The notes: a model not told the origin generated them from the letters alone. Positions 46,471 through 56,143 are shown, counted from the stretch's first letter. The stretch is 64,000 bases of DNA from Fuscovulum sp. (GCA_035192965.1 CP136571.1:392501-456500), one strand, 5' to 3'. Numbers and translations: made by a program.

Positions 46471-47927
46471 CCCTGACCATCGGCATCGACCTTGGCACCT
46501 CGGGCGTGAAGGCCGTCATCCTTCAGGACGCCGAAACCGTTCTTGCCGATGCCGCGCAACCCATCGCCGTGTCGATCCCCCATGTCGGCTGGTCCGAACA
46601 GAACGCCGATGATTGGGTCGCCGCTGTTTGGTTCTGCCTTGATCGTCTGGCAAGCGACGCGCCAAAGGAAATGGCCGCCGTGACGGCCATCGGCCTGTCG
46701 GGCCAGATGCTCTGCGCCCTGCTCCTCGACAAATCCCACAAACCCCTCCGCCCCGCGATCCTGTGGAACGATCAGCGCAGCATTGCCGAATGTGCCGAAC
46801 TTCTGGCGCTTTGCCCCGACATCGGCCAGCGCACCAACGGCACGCCCGACCCCGGCATCACCGCGCCAAAACTTCTCTGGCTCGCGAAACACGAGCCCCA
46901 CATCATGCGCGACGCCCGCATGCTGTTGCTGACCAAGGATTACGTCCGCCTTGCCCTGACGGGTGAGGTTGCCACCGAACCCACCGATGCAGGCGGCACA
47001 CAACTGATGGATTGCCGCACCGGGCAATGGGACCACCAGCTTTGCGCCCTCGCAGGCTGGAACCCCGACCACCTCCCCCCCGTCACCTCCGCATGGCTCG
47101 CCGCAGGCGGCCTGCGACCCCAACTCGCCCAACGTTGGGGTATGAAGCCGAACATCCCCGTCGCCGCAGGCGCGGGCGACAACATGGCCTCCACCCTCGG
47201 CGCAGGGGCCGCCCGTCCGGGTGACGCCGTCCTGACCATCGGCACTTCTGGCGTGGCCTGCATCGTCGACGCCACCTTCCACCCCGGCCCGCAACGCGCC
47301 ATCCTCACCTCTGCCCACGCCGCGCCCGACACGTTCCTGTCGATGGGCGTCGTCATGTCTGCGACCGCCGCGCTGGACTGGACCGCCCGCCTCTCCGGCA
47401 CCACCGCCGCCACACTGGCCGGCGAGGCCGAGGCGATGGATACCCGCAAGACCGACGCCTCCCCGGTATTCCTGCCCTGCCTCAACGGCATCCGCACCCC
47501 CGCCAACCGCCCGCAGGCGACCGGCCGGCTGGAAGGGCTGCACCCCGGCGTGGACCGCGCCATGATGGGCTATGCCACGATGGAAGGTGTCGCCTTCCAG
47601 TTTGCCGATTGCATCACCGCCCAGCGCGAGGTCGGCGCTCTGCCGCAGCGTTTCATCGCGGTCGGCGGCGGCACCCGTTCCAACCTCTGGACCACGCTGA
47701 TCGCCACTGCCATTGGTGAACCCGTCGCCCTTCCCGCCCGCGCCGATATCGGCGGCCCCGCAGGCGCGGCCCGCCTTGCCGCCGTCGCCGCTGGCGCATC
47801 AACCGATGTTCTGTCCAACCCCCTGCCCATGCGCGGCACGATCGACCCCGATCCCGCCTTGGCCGAACGCCTGAAACCGCGCAAAGCCCGCTTCGACGCA
47901 CTGGTGGAAAGCGCCCGGCGCGGCTAG
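46467..47927 (+). CDS. FGGY-family carbohydrate kinase (xylulokinase-like)
   Basis: A sugar or polyol kinase of 486 residues. The N-terminal phosphate loop is IGIDLGTSGVKAV, PAILWNDQRS near residue 100 gives the substrate-binding Asp102 region, and AAGAGDNMASTLGAGA near residue 235 holds the catalytic Asp. The second ATP motif is FIAVGGGTRSNLW. It is closest in style to xylulokinases, but this family includes ribulo-, erythritol and glycerol kinases. It overlaps the SorC gene by four bases and is followed after nine bases by the EEP hydrolase. It would phosphorylate the sugar alcohol or ketose brought in by the operon's importer. Confidence 0.9.
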   Translation: MTLTIGIDLGTSGVKAVILQDAETVLADAAQPIAVSIPHVGWSEQNADDWVAAVWFCLDRLASDAPKEMAAVTAIGLSGQMLCALLLDKSHKPLRPAILWNDQRSIAECAELLALCPDIGQRTNGTPDPGITAPKLLWLAKHEPHIMRDARMLLLTKDYVRLALTGEVATEPTDAGGTQLMDCRTGQWDHQLCALAGWNPDHLPPVTSAWLAAGGLRPQLAQRWGMKPNIPVAAGAGDNMASTLGAGAARPGDAVLTIGTSGVACIVDATFHPGPQRAILTSAHAAPDTFLSMGVVMSATAALDWTARLSGTTAATLAGEAEAMDTRKTDASPVFLPCLNGIRTPANRPQATGRLEGLHPGVDRAMMGYATMEGVAFQFADCITAQREVGALPQRFIAVGGGTRSNLWTTLIATAIGEPVALPARADIGGPAGAARLAAVAAGASTDVLSNPLPMRGTIDPDPALAERLKPRKARFDALVESARRG

Positions 47928-47936
47928 CCTCTGGCC

Positions 47937-48788
47937 ATGAAGCTGACCACCTACAACATCCAATACGGTTTCGGCGCGGACGGCCTCTACAGCCTGCCCC
48001 GTATCGCCGACACGATCCGCGACCGCGACCTGATCGCCTGCCAAGAGGTAGATCGCCACTGGTCCCGCACCAACCACGATGATCAACCCGCGATCCTGTC
48101 GGCACTCCTTCCCGACCACCACATGGTCTACGCCCCCGCCTTTGACATGGCCGTCCCGAACGAGCGCAGCAAACGCCGCCAGTTCGGCCCGATGATCCTC
48201 TCGCGCTGGCCCATCCTCTGGTCGCGCACTTGGCCGCTTCCCAAACGCCGTATGCTCGACCCCATCAACACCCAAACCGCCGCGCTAGAGGCCGTCATCG
48301 CCCACCCCTCCGGCCCCCTCAAACTCATCAACCTCCACCTCGCCCATGTTGGCGTCGAAGAACGCCTCGCCCAGATCGCCTTCCTCAAACAGATGCTCGG
48401 AAACCCCGCATTTGAGGGCGGACCGTGGAGCGGTACTGACGACGAACCCTCCCGCAACTGGACCGAAGGCGAACCCGAACCCCCGAACCCCACCCGCACC
48501 ATCTGGGCGGGCGATTTCAACATGGAACCCGGCAGCGCCGAATACCGCGCCTTGGTGGGCGAAACCCCCTACCACCCCGGCGCGCGCTACGCCGATGGCC
48601 TGATCGACCCCGCCGCAGGCCTTGGCCTGCACACCCACGTCAAGCAGATCGCAGGCGAAACCCGCCTCCGCCAGCTTGACCACATCTTCCTGACACCCGA
48701 CCTCGCCCCCCATGTCCGGCGCATCTGGGCCGATAACACCAACCCTGCCTCTGACCACCACCCCCTGCACATCGACCTGACGCTGTAA
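47937..48788 (+). CDS. Endonuclease/exonuclease/phosphatase (EEP) family hydrolase
   Basis: A protein of 283 residues with the EEP fold: MKLTTYNIQYGFG (Asn7), ACQEVDRHW with the metal-binding Glu, NLHLAHVG, WAGDFNMEPGS with Asp and Asn, RQLDHIFL and the final ASDHHPLHID with the catalytic His. Relatives are nucleases, sphingomyelinases and inositol phosphate phosphatases. No signal peptide is visible, so it is cytoplasmic. It is the last gene of the kinase operon, which favours a phosphodiester or phosphate ester role in the same pathway over DNA repair; this is inference. Confidence 0.82.
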   Translation: MKLTTYNIQYGFGADGLYSLPRIADTIRDRDLIACQEVDRHWSRTNHDDQPAILSALLPDHHMVYAPAFDMAVPNERSKRRQFGPMILSRWPILWSRTWPLPKRRMLDPINTQTAALEAVIAHPSGPLKLINLHLAHVGVEERLAQIAFLKQMLGNPAFEGGPWSGTDDEPSRNWTEGEPEPPNPTRTIWAGDFNMEPGSAEYRALVGETPYHPGARYADGLIDPAAGLGLHTHVKQIAGETRLRQLDHIFLTPDLAPHVRRIWADNTNPASDHHPLHIDLTL

Positions 48789-48794
48789 CGAACA

Positions 48795-48818
48795 AGGGCG
48801 CACCCTGCGGCGCGCCCT
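48795..48818. terminator. Bidirectional terminator-like hairpin
   Basis: Arms AGGGCGC (48795-48801) and GCGCCCT (48812-48818) enclose a ten-base loop in the 59-bp gap between the convergent hydrolase and dehydrogenase genes. T-tracts are short, so it may work with Rho or only as a 3' stability element. Confidence 0.45.
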
Positions 48819-48847
48819 CCCAAAACCCGACAACCCGGCAATCCGCG

Positions 48848-50086
48848 TCAGAACGCCAGATCCCGATCCCCGGCCGCATCTTTCACCCGGTTCGGCAACC
48901 CCATCCCGTTCAGCAGGTTCATGAACGGCTTCGGATCCAACTCCTCGACATTCACCATCGTCCCCACATCCCAGATGCCCTCTGCCACCAGCAGCGCCGC
49001 CGCTACCGGCGGCACGCCGGCGGTATAGGAAATCCCCTGCGACCCGACCTCTTCATAAGCTTCCTTATGATCGGCCACGTTATACAGCATCACCTCCACC
49101 GGCTTGCCGTCCTTCATGCCCTTCACGATCGTCGCGATGCAGGTCTTGCCAGAATATCCGGGTGCCAAAGAGGCCGGATCAGGCAGCACCGCCTTCACCA
49201 CCTTCAACGGCACCACTTCCAACCCTTCAGCCGTTTTCACCGGCTTCTCCGACAGCAGCCCAAGGTTCTTCAGCACCGTGAACACATTGATATAGTGATC
49301 ACCAAACCCCATCCAGAACCGCACATCCGCCCCCGGATAACGGGCCGACAGCGAATGCACCTCGTCATGCCCGGTCAGATAGGCCTTCTGTGCGCCAACC
49401 ACCGGCATGTCCCAGGTCTGGCCCACCTCGAACATGCGGTTTTCCTGCCAGCCACCGTTCTGCCAGCTGTAAACCGTTCCCGTGAACTCACGGAAGTTGA
49501 TCTCGGGGTCAAAGTTGGTGGCGAAATACTTCCCATGCGACCCGGCATTGATGTCGACGATATCGATCGACGTGATCTCATCGACAAACGCATCCTCGGC
49601 CACCCGCGCCCAGGCGTTTACCACGCCGGGATCAAACCCAACGCCCAGAATGGCCGTCACACCTGCTGCCTTGCACCGCTCGCGCCGCTGCCATTCGTAA
49701 TTGCCATACCATGGCGGCGTTTCGCAGATCTTGCCGGGGTCTTCATGGATCGCCGTGTCCATGTAAGCCGCGCCCGTTTCGATACAGGCCTCCAGCACCG
49801 TCATGTTCACAAAGGATGACCCGACATTGATCACGATCTGCACGCCCAGCTTCCGGATCAGCGCCGCCACCGCAGCCGGGTCCATCGCATCCACCGCATG
49901 GGCCGCAAACACGCCGGGCACCTTCATCGCGCCCTTCTCATGGACCGACGCGATGATCGCCTCGCACTTCCCCACCGTCCGCGACGCGATATGCAGATCA
50001 CCCAGCCTGTCATTGGCCTGCGCGCATTTATGCGCCACGACCTGCGCCACGCCGCCTGCGCCAATGATCAACACGTTGCGTTTCAT
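48848..50086 (-). CDS. Carboxynorspermidine/carboxyspermidine dehydrogenase
   Basis: A saccharopine-dehydrogenase-like enzyme of 412 residues that condenses putrescine or diaminopropane with aspartate semialdehyde, using NADPH, to carboxy(nor)spermidine. The Rossmann motif is VLIIGAGGVAQVVAHK (residues 5-20). Family blocks include GVGFDPGVVNAWARVAEDAF, MGFGDHYINVFTVLKNLGLL and PPVAAALLVAEGIWDVG. The ATG at 50086 follows AGGGGGTG. It lies 42 bases after the decarboxylase gene on the same strand, giving the complete two-step alternative route to spermidine. Confidence 0.93.
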   Translation of the reverse strand: MKRNVLIIGAGGVAQVVAHKCAQANDRLGDLHIASRTVGKCEAIIASVHEKGAMKVPGVFAAHAVDAMDPAAVAALIRKLGVQIVINVGSSFVNMTVLEACIETGAAYMDTAIHEDPGKICETPPWYGNYEWQRRERCKAAGVTAILGVGFDPGVVNAWARVAEDAFVDEITSIDIVDINAGSHGKYFATNFDPEINFREFTGTVYSWQNGGWQENRMFEVGQTWDMPVVGAQKAYLTGHDEVHSLSARYPGADVRFWMGFGDHYINVFTVLKNLGLLSEKPVKTAEGLEVVPLKVVKAVLPDPASLAPGYSGKTCIATIVKGMKDGKPVEVMLYNVADHKEAYEEVGSQGISYTAGVPPVAAALLVAEGIWDVGTMVNVEELDPKPFMNLLNGMGLPNRVKDAAGDRDLAF

Positions 50087-50128
50087 GCAAAACACCCCCT
50101 TCAGGAAGGGCCGGATCAACCGGCAGTA

Positions 50129-51223
50129 TTATCCAAGGTTCGCGGCAAAATCGGCATAGCCGAATTCCCGCGCCACGGTCATGGACCCGTCCAACTCCTT
50201 GATGACGATGCTTGGCATCTTCACCCCGTTGAACCAGTTCTTCTTGACCATCGTATATCCCGCCGCATCCGCGATGCTCAGCCGGTCGCCCACATGCAGA
50301 GGCTTGGGAAAGTTGAACTCACCGAACACATCCCCCGCAAGGCAGGACTTGCCGCAGATCATGTAAGGGTGATCCCCCTCCACCTCCATCTTGCCCGCAA
50401 TGCGATAGATCAGCAGATCGAGCATATGCGCCTCGACGCTGCTATCGACGATGGCCAGATCCTTGCCGTTGTTCATCACGTCCAGCACCGTCACCTCAAG
50501 GCTTGCCGCCCCGGTGATCGCGGCCTCGCCGGGCTCCAGATAGACCTGCACCCCGAACCGTTCTGAAAACGCCTTCAACCGCGCTGCCAGCAGGTCCACC
50601 GGATAGCCCTCGCCGGTGAAATGGATGCCACCGCCCAGACTGACCCATTTCAGGCGCGAAAGCAGCGCCCCGAACTCGTCCTCGATCCGCGTCAGCTGCC
50701 GATCAAACAGATCGAAATCGTCATTCTCGCAATTGTAATGGATCATGAAGCCCGAAACCCGGTCCATCACCCGCTCAATCTTGCCGGCATCCCATTCGCC
50801 CAGCCGCGAAAACGGCCGCGCCGGATCGGCCAGATCAAACCCGCTGGTCGAAAACCGCGGGTTCAGCCGCAGCCCGCGCGCAATGCTGGCGGATTGGTTG
50901 TCGAACCGCTCCAGCTGGCCCACGGAATTGAAGATGATCTTGTCGGCATAACCCACCGCCTCGGCTACTTCGTTATCGGCCCATGCTACGGAATAGGCAT
51001 GGGTCTCCTTGCCAAACTTCTCGCGCCCCAGCCGCAATTCATACAAGGATGACGAAGTCGTCCCATCCATATGCTCACGCATCTGGTCAAACACCGGCCA
51101 TGTGGCAAAGCATTTCAGCGCCAGCAGCACCTTCGCCCCCGACCCCTGCCGAAGCTGGTCCATGATGGCCATGTTGCGGGAAAGCTTGGCCCGGTCGATC
51201 AGGTAGAACGGCGTCTGAATCAT
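50129..51223 (-). CDS. nspC: Carboxynorspermidine/carboxyspermidine decarboxylase
   Basis: A PLP enzyme of the alanine-racemase-fold decarboxylases, 364 residues, that removes CO2 from carboxy(nor)spermidine. The Schiff-base lysine is Lys37 in VLLALKCFATWP. SLGGGIHFTGEGYP is the phosphate-binding glycine loop and CGKSCLAGDVFGEF contains the active-site Cys/Asp. Its start follows a GGGGGGA site. With the downstream dehydrogenase it makes spermidine without S-adenosylmethionine decarboxylase, the dominant route in many alphaproteobacteria. Confidence 0.93.
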   Translation of the reverse strand: MIQTPFYLIDRAKLSRNMAIMDQLRQGSGAKVLLALKCFATWPVFDQMREHMDGTTSSSLYELRLGREKFGKETHAYSVAWADNEVAEAVGYADKIIFNSVGQLERFDNQSASIARGLRLNPRFSTSGFDLADPARPFSRLGEWDAGKIERVMDRVSGFMIHYNCENDDFDLFDRQLTRIEDEFGALLSRLKWVSLGGGIHFTGEGYPVDLLAARLKAFSERFGVQVYLEPGEAAITGAASLEVTVLDVMNNGKDLAIVDSSVEAHMLDLLIYRIAGKMEVEGDHPYMICGKSCLAGDVFGEFNFPKPLHVGDRLSIADAAGYTMVKKNWFNGVKMPSIVIKELDGSMTVAREFGYADFAANLG

Positions 51224-51264
51224 GGAAAATCCCCCCCGGGATCAAAGGGAAACGAGAACGCGGG

Positions 51265-51293
51265 TATGTAGGGCCAAGCCCAACCCCACGCAA
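51265..51293 (-). promoter_or_regulatory. Promoter of the carboxyspermidine operon
   Basis: On the minus strand TTGCGT (51293-51288) and TACATA (51270-51265) are 17 bp apart and end 41 bp before the decarboxylase ATG. This is the only good sigma-70 pair I find on that strand in the 226-bp gap. Confidence 0.5.
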
Positions 51294-51449
51294 GCCCCAA
51301 CGAAGCAAGGCCAACGACACGCCCCCGCCTAACCCCGCTTCATGTCAGCCCGGTAACAAAGCAGTGCGCTCACCTTCCGGTGATTTCCCTCTGCCTGCAC
51401 TGACCGGCAAGCATGGCGCCCGTTAAGATTACCCTGACAGGAGATTTCC

Positions 51450-51845
51450 ATGAAGAAACCCGCATCTTTCCGCGTCCTTCTGCTCACCTCCGCCTTGGCG
51501 GCCACCTCCGTCACACTTGCCATGCCCGCCGCCGCACATCACGGCTGGTCCTGGGCCGAGGCCGAGGAAACCACCCTTCAGGCCACCATCGCCGCCATTT
51601 CCCTGAACCCCCCGCATCCGGAACTGACCGTCACCGATGCAGACGGCACGGAATGGGTGATCGAACTCGGCAATCCCGGCCGCACCGAACGCGCGGGCTT
51701 TGTCGACGGCACGGCCAAGGTCGGCGATACCATCACCATCCTCGGCAACCGCTCGCTGGATCAGGCAGAACGCCTGATGAAGGCCGTCCGCATCACGCTG
51801 GCCGGGACGAATTACGATTTCTACCCCGAACGGATCGACGCCTGA
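51450..51845 (+). CDS. DUF6152-type periplasmic protein
   Basis: A small exported protein of 131 residues. The signal peptide (LLLTSALAATSVTLAMPAAA) cleaves before HHGWSW. The mature part is an OB-like beta-rich domain with SLNPPHPELTVTDADG, EWVIELGNPGRTERAGF, KVGDTITILGNRSLD and a C-terminal MKAVRITLAGTNYDFYPERI, the pattern of DUF6152 proteins. The N-terminal HHGW and the spacing of acidic residues could bind a metal, but no role is established. An AGGAG site lies seven bases upstream of the ATG. Its TGA overlaps the next gene's ATG, so the pair forms one unit. Confidence 0.75.
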   Translation: MKKPASFRVLLLTSALAATSVTLAMPAAAHHGWSWAEAEETTLQATIAAISLNPPHPELTVTDADGTEWVIELGNPGRTERAGFVDGTAKVGDTITILGNRSLDQAERLMKAVRITLAGTNYDFYPERIDA

Positions 51846-52309
51846 TGCTTGACGCGCTGGCCGCGTCCCCGATTGCCGCGCTGCTGCGCGGGTCGGGGAC
51901 GGCCTACCTTCTGGTCAATGCCAGCCACATCCTTGGCATCGCGCTGCTGATCGGGGCCATCCTGCCGCTTGACCTGCGCCTTGCCGGGGCCTTTCCCCGC
52001 ACACCGCTTCCCGCCATCGCACCCCTGTTGCGCGTCATGGCGTTGGCGGGGCTGTCGCTGGCGGTGATCACGGGCTTTGTCCTCTTCACCGCAAATCCCG
52101 GCGAATACGCCACTAACCCCGCCTTCCGCATCAAACTGCTGCTTCTGGCGCTCGCCGTGCTGAACGCCGCCCTCGTAACCCGATCCACGGCATGGGCGCA
52201 GGTGCTGTCGGGGGCGCCGCCCCCGCCCGCGCTGCGCCTCATGGCCGCCCTGTCGGCAATTCTCTGGCTGTCCATCCTGCTCGCAGGCCGCTGGATCGGG
52301 TTCCTCTAA
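51845..52309 (+). CDS. Small integral membrane protein (DUF6644-like), partner of DUF6152 protein
   Basis: A protein of 154 residues with four predicted membrane helices: about 20-40 (AYLLVNASHILGIALLIGAI), 60-85 (LLRVMALAGLSLAVITGFVL), 98-115 (KLLLLALAVLNAALV) and 135-153 (LMAALSAILWLSILLAG). The conserved-looking HILG histidine in helix 1 could bind haem or metal, as in small cytochrome-like membrane proteins, but this is only a suggestion. It shares one base with the DUF6152 gene upstream (TGATG), so the two products probably act together. Confidence 0.7.
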   Translation: MLDALAASPIAALLRGSGTAYLLVNASHILGIALLIGAILPLDLRLAGAFPRTPLPAIAPLLRVMALAGLSLAVITGFVLFTANPGEYATNPAFRIKLLLLALAVLNAALVTRSTAWAQVLSGAPPPPALRLMAALSAILWLSILLAGRWIGFL

Positions 52310-52453
52310 GGGTCCAAAACGATTCGGCGGTTCATGGTTAACGCCCGATCATGGCACCGTGCGTATGCACAGCCGTCTGCACCGCCATCTGCACCACGCG
52401 CTGCACCGCCAAAAGCCGAAACTCCCGCAAATTAATCCAGCGCCCGCAGGTAC

Positions 52454-53158
52454 TTAGACCATCCGGATCTTGTCCTTGCCCACCGCCAGAACATACCCCC
52501 GCCGTGCAATCGTCTTGACCAGCAATTCGCTGACCATCTGGTTACCCAGCGCATCGCGCAGCCGCTTCACCCGCGTCGCCCCCGCCGCCTCGTCACAGTC
52601 AGATTCGTTGCGCCCGGAAATCACCGCCTCGATCTGCGCCCCGGTCAGCACCTCATCATCCATCCGCGCTTCGGCCAGCACCGCCATCGTCTCAAGCGCC
52701 GCTTCGGTCAGCTGAAACTCCATATCGTTGATGTAAACCGCCCGCCCCTCGCGGCTGATCAACAGGCTCGCCACCTGAATCCCCGATCGCTGGATGGCCG
52801 AAATTCTCCGGTTCAACGCGATGATCGTCACCAGAAACACCAGCGCCGCCAGAAGCAGTGCCGTGGAAAACACCAGCAGCACAAAGATCACCATACGGTA
52901 ACTCGCCAACACCTCGGAAAATGCCGTCCCCGATTGCGCCAGTATTTCCAGCAGCTTGATATCGGCGAAACTGGTCAGGTCATCGTTTTCAACGAACAGT
53001 GTTTCCACCTTGGCGTTGAACGCATTCGCATCTGGCAGGTTCAGGAACAGGAAAACCGCCGCCCCCAGCAGGATCAGCACGATGGCCGCGATCCCCCCGG
53101 CAACAACCCGGTTCCCCGCCTTCAGGCTCTCAGAAGCGGAGGAAGTACTCTCCTGCAC
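52454..53158 (-). CDS. Membrane-anchored winged-helix protein with C-terminal DNA-binding domain
   Basis: A protein of 234 residues. Two membrane helices (about 18-40, AGGIAAIVLILLGAAVFLFL; about 87-113, VIFVLLVFSTALLLAALVFL) enclose a 46-residue segment expected in the periplasm. The cytoplasmic C-terminus (about 140-232) ends in an OmpR/ToxR-like winged helix: TRVKRLRDALGNQMVSELLV then KTIARRGYVLAV. The start chosen is GTG 53158, preceded by AAAGGGA; ATG 53206 would add 16 residues overlapping the next gene further. ToxR-type regulators have the winged helix at the N-terminus, so this order is reversed. It overlaps the upstream small secreted protein by 29 bases. Targets are unknown. Confidence 0.7.
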   Translation of the reverse strand: MQESTSSASESLKAGNRVVAGGIAAIVLILLGAAVFLFLNLPDANAFNAKVETLFVENDDLTSFADIKLLEILAQSGTAFSEVLASYRMVIFVLLVFSTALLLAALVFLVTIIALNRRISAIQRSGIQVASLLISREGRAVYINDMEFQLTEAALETMAVLAEARMDDEVLTGAQIEAVISGRNESDCDEAAGATRVKRLRDALGNQMVSELLVKTIARRGYVLAVGKDKIRMV

Positions 53159-53420
53159 TCGATTCCCTTTCTCCAAGGCCCTCAGGTCCAAAAACCGACA
53201 GCACATTCAATAGCGTCCAGCCCCCGGATGCCAGCCGCGGGGCCAATTCCCCCGCCGCCGCGCCCGGCCCGCCTGCACAGGCCCCGTCACTCACCTGCGC
53301 CACCCCATAGTGCAGGCGCAAGGGATCGTCCTGCTTGGCCTTGTAATCGGCATAGCATTCGGCAGAAGCCTGCCCGCCCAGGGCCAGCAGCAGTGCCGCA
53401 GCAAGGAAAAGGCGTGTCAT
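53130..53420 (-). CDS. Small secreted protein with CYADYKAKQDDPLRLHYG motif
   Basis: A protein of 96 residues with a signal peptide (MTRLFLAAALLLALGGQASA, cleavage before ECYADYK). The mature sequence has two cysteines, a motif LRLHYGVAQ and a C-terminal GGWTLLNVLSVF ... AGEYFLRF. I recall similar short proteins as conserved hypotheticals in Rhodobacteraceae. The ATG at 53420 starts the signal peptide; the frame continues ten codons further upstream. Its 3' end overlaps the start of the membrane winged-helix gene, so the two may be coupled. No function is known. Confidence 0.72.
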   Translation of the reverse strand: MTRLFLAAALLLALGGQASAECYADYKAKQDDPLRLHYGVAQVSDGACAGGPGAAAGELAPRLASGGWTLLNVLSVFGPEGLGERESSAGEYFLRF

Positions 53421-53514
53421 CGGATGTCCCCTCCGTTTGTGCCCGCACATTGCCCGCCCCCCGCGCGCTAGGCAATGACATTGGTCCCGCCCGGCCCCCG
53501 GAACAGGCTGCTAT

Positions 53515-53538
53515 GCGATAACAACGCCGCGTTATTGC
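53515..53538. promoter_or_regulatory. Inverted repeat in divergent gap
   Basis: GCGATAAC (53515-53522) and GTTATTGC (53531-53538) are inverted with one mismatch and an 8-bp centre. They lie between two divergent genes for small exported proteins and could be an operator. No -10/-35 pair is convincing nearby. Confidence 0.3.
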
Positions 53539-53630
53539 CTGTCCAACCCCCCCGGTCGCAGGGTGAAGGCATCGAAAGGGCAGGGGCCAACAACCCGCCC
53601 ATCCCGCCAGAACCCAGACAGGAGGCCACT

Positions 53631-54158
53631 ATGAAAAGCTCGGAAACACTGGCCGAAACCATGGTCATCACCCGCAACCTGCCGCGTCCTACGGGCCGCG
53701 ATCCGCGCAGCATCAGCCGCCGCCTCGTGGCCGTCGTCGCCGCTGCTGCCACCGCGCTGGGCCTTCTGGCATCAACCGCCATTCCCGCCCGTGCCGACAG
53801 CGATGATCTGGCAAAGGCGCTTGCCGCACTCGCTATCGTGGGCATCATCGCCAACGAGTCGAAGAAAAGCCGCGAACGCGAACGCGCCCGCGCGCAGCAA
53901 CATTACAACCCGCCTCTGCAGTATCATCCGCAACCCACGCGCCAGCCGCGCGTGCCGTCGGTCTGCGCCATCGAAATCTCGGGCAACTCCGGCACAGCCA
54001 TCGTCTACGGCGAACGCTGCCTGCGCGACGAAGGCTTCAATTTCCGTCTGCCGCAATACTGCGCCCGCACTGCGCGCATCTACGGCCAGAACGACAGGAT
54101 CTACTCGGATCAATGCTTGCGCGATGCAGGCTTCCGGGTGGCTGGCTCCCGGTACTGA
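53631..54158 (+). CDS. Exported protein with two CLRD-type cysteine repeats
   Basis: A protein of 175 residues. A long basic N-region (about 30 residues) precedes a hydrophobic stretch LVAVVAAAATALGLLASTAI ending PARA/DSDD, so it is probably exported by Sec or anchored. A charged segment KKSRERERARAQQ and a proline/glutamine-rich linker follow. The C-terminal half has four cysteines in two similar units, ERCLRDEGFNF and DQCLRDAGFRV, each paired with an earlier Cys (VCAIE, QYCART), suggesting two disulfides. The ATG at 53631 has AGGAGG upstream. The function is unknown. Confidence 0.7.
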   Translation: MKSSETLAETMVITRNLPRPTGRDPRSISRRLVAVVAAAATALGLLASTAIPARADSDDLAKALAALAIVGIIANESKKSRERERARAQQHYNPPLQYHPQPTRQPRVPSVCAIEISGNSGTAIVYGERCLRDEGFNFRLPQYCARTARIYGQNDRIYSDQCLRDAGFRVAGSRY

Positions 54159-54288
54159 TCCGGGTGTCGCTTCGGGCACGGCTAAACTTGCCCCAGCCGT
54201 GTCCAATCTGGGGGTGGAGGGGTGAGCAGCCTCCACCCCCGCCCTTTTCCCGCTTCCCCGCCGGAAATCCATCGGCTAGGCCATTCCA

Positions 54289-54928
54289 ATGGCCCCCAAA
54301 CCCGCCCCCGATTTCACCTTTGAAACCGCCGCCCTCGCGCGCGGCTTCTTGGCTGTCGTGGGCGTGGATGAGGTGGGACGCGGGCCCCTCGCTGGCCCTG
54401 TCAGCGCCGCCGCCGTCCTGCTGGACCCTGCCCGTATCCCGCCCGGCCTGAACGATTCAAAGGCCCTCACCGCTGCCCGCCGCGACGCTCTTTTTGCCGC
54501 GATCATGGATATGGCCGAGGTGTCGGTCGCCCATGCCAGTGTCGAGGAAATCGATAGCCTCAACATCCTGCGCGCCAGCCATCTGGCCATGGAACGGGCC
54601 GTTACCGGGCTGGTAACCAATGCCGATCATGCTCTGATTGACGGCAACATGATCCCCCGCAACCTCTCTTGCAGCGCCGAAGCAGTGGTCAAAGGCGATG
54701 CGCGCTGCCTCTCCATCGCCGCCGCGTCGATCATCGCCAAGGTGACGCGCGACCGGATCATGGTGGATTTGGCGCAACAACACCCCGGCTACGGCTGGGA
54801 GGTGAACGCAGGCTACCCGACTCCGGCGCATCTGCGCGCGCTTCTAGATTTTGGAATTACCCCACACCATAGGCGTTCGTTCAAGCCCGTCCACAACATA
54901 TTGTATCAAGCATATTCTATAAGTGATT

Positions 54929-54930
<2 letters not shown>
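54289..54930 (+). CDS. rnhB: Ribonuclease HII
   Basis: RNase HII removes ribonucleotides from DNA and RNA primers. The 213-residue protein has the catalytic motif [20 protein letters not shown] (Asp and Glu near residues 23-24), [26 protein letters not shown] with the third acidic residue, and [20 protein letters not shown]. It is followed 88 bp downstream by ccrM, a gene order I recall from related Rhodobacterales. The last codons are AT-richer than the rest and run into the ccrM promoter region. Confidence 0.95.
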
Positions 54931-56143
<1,213 letters not shown>

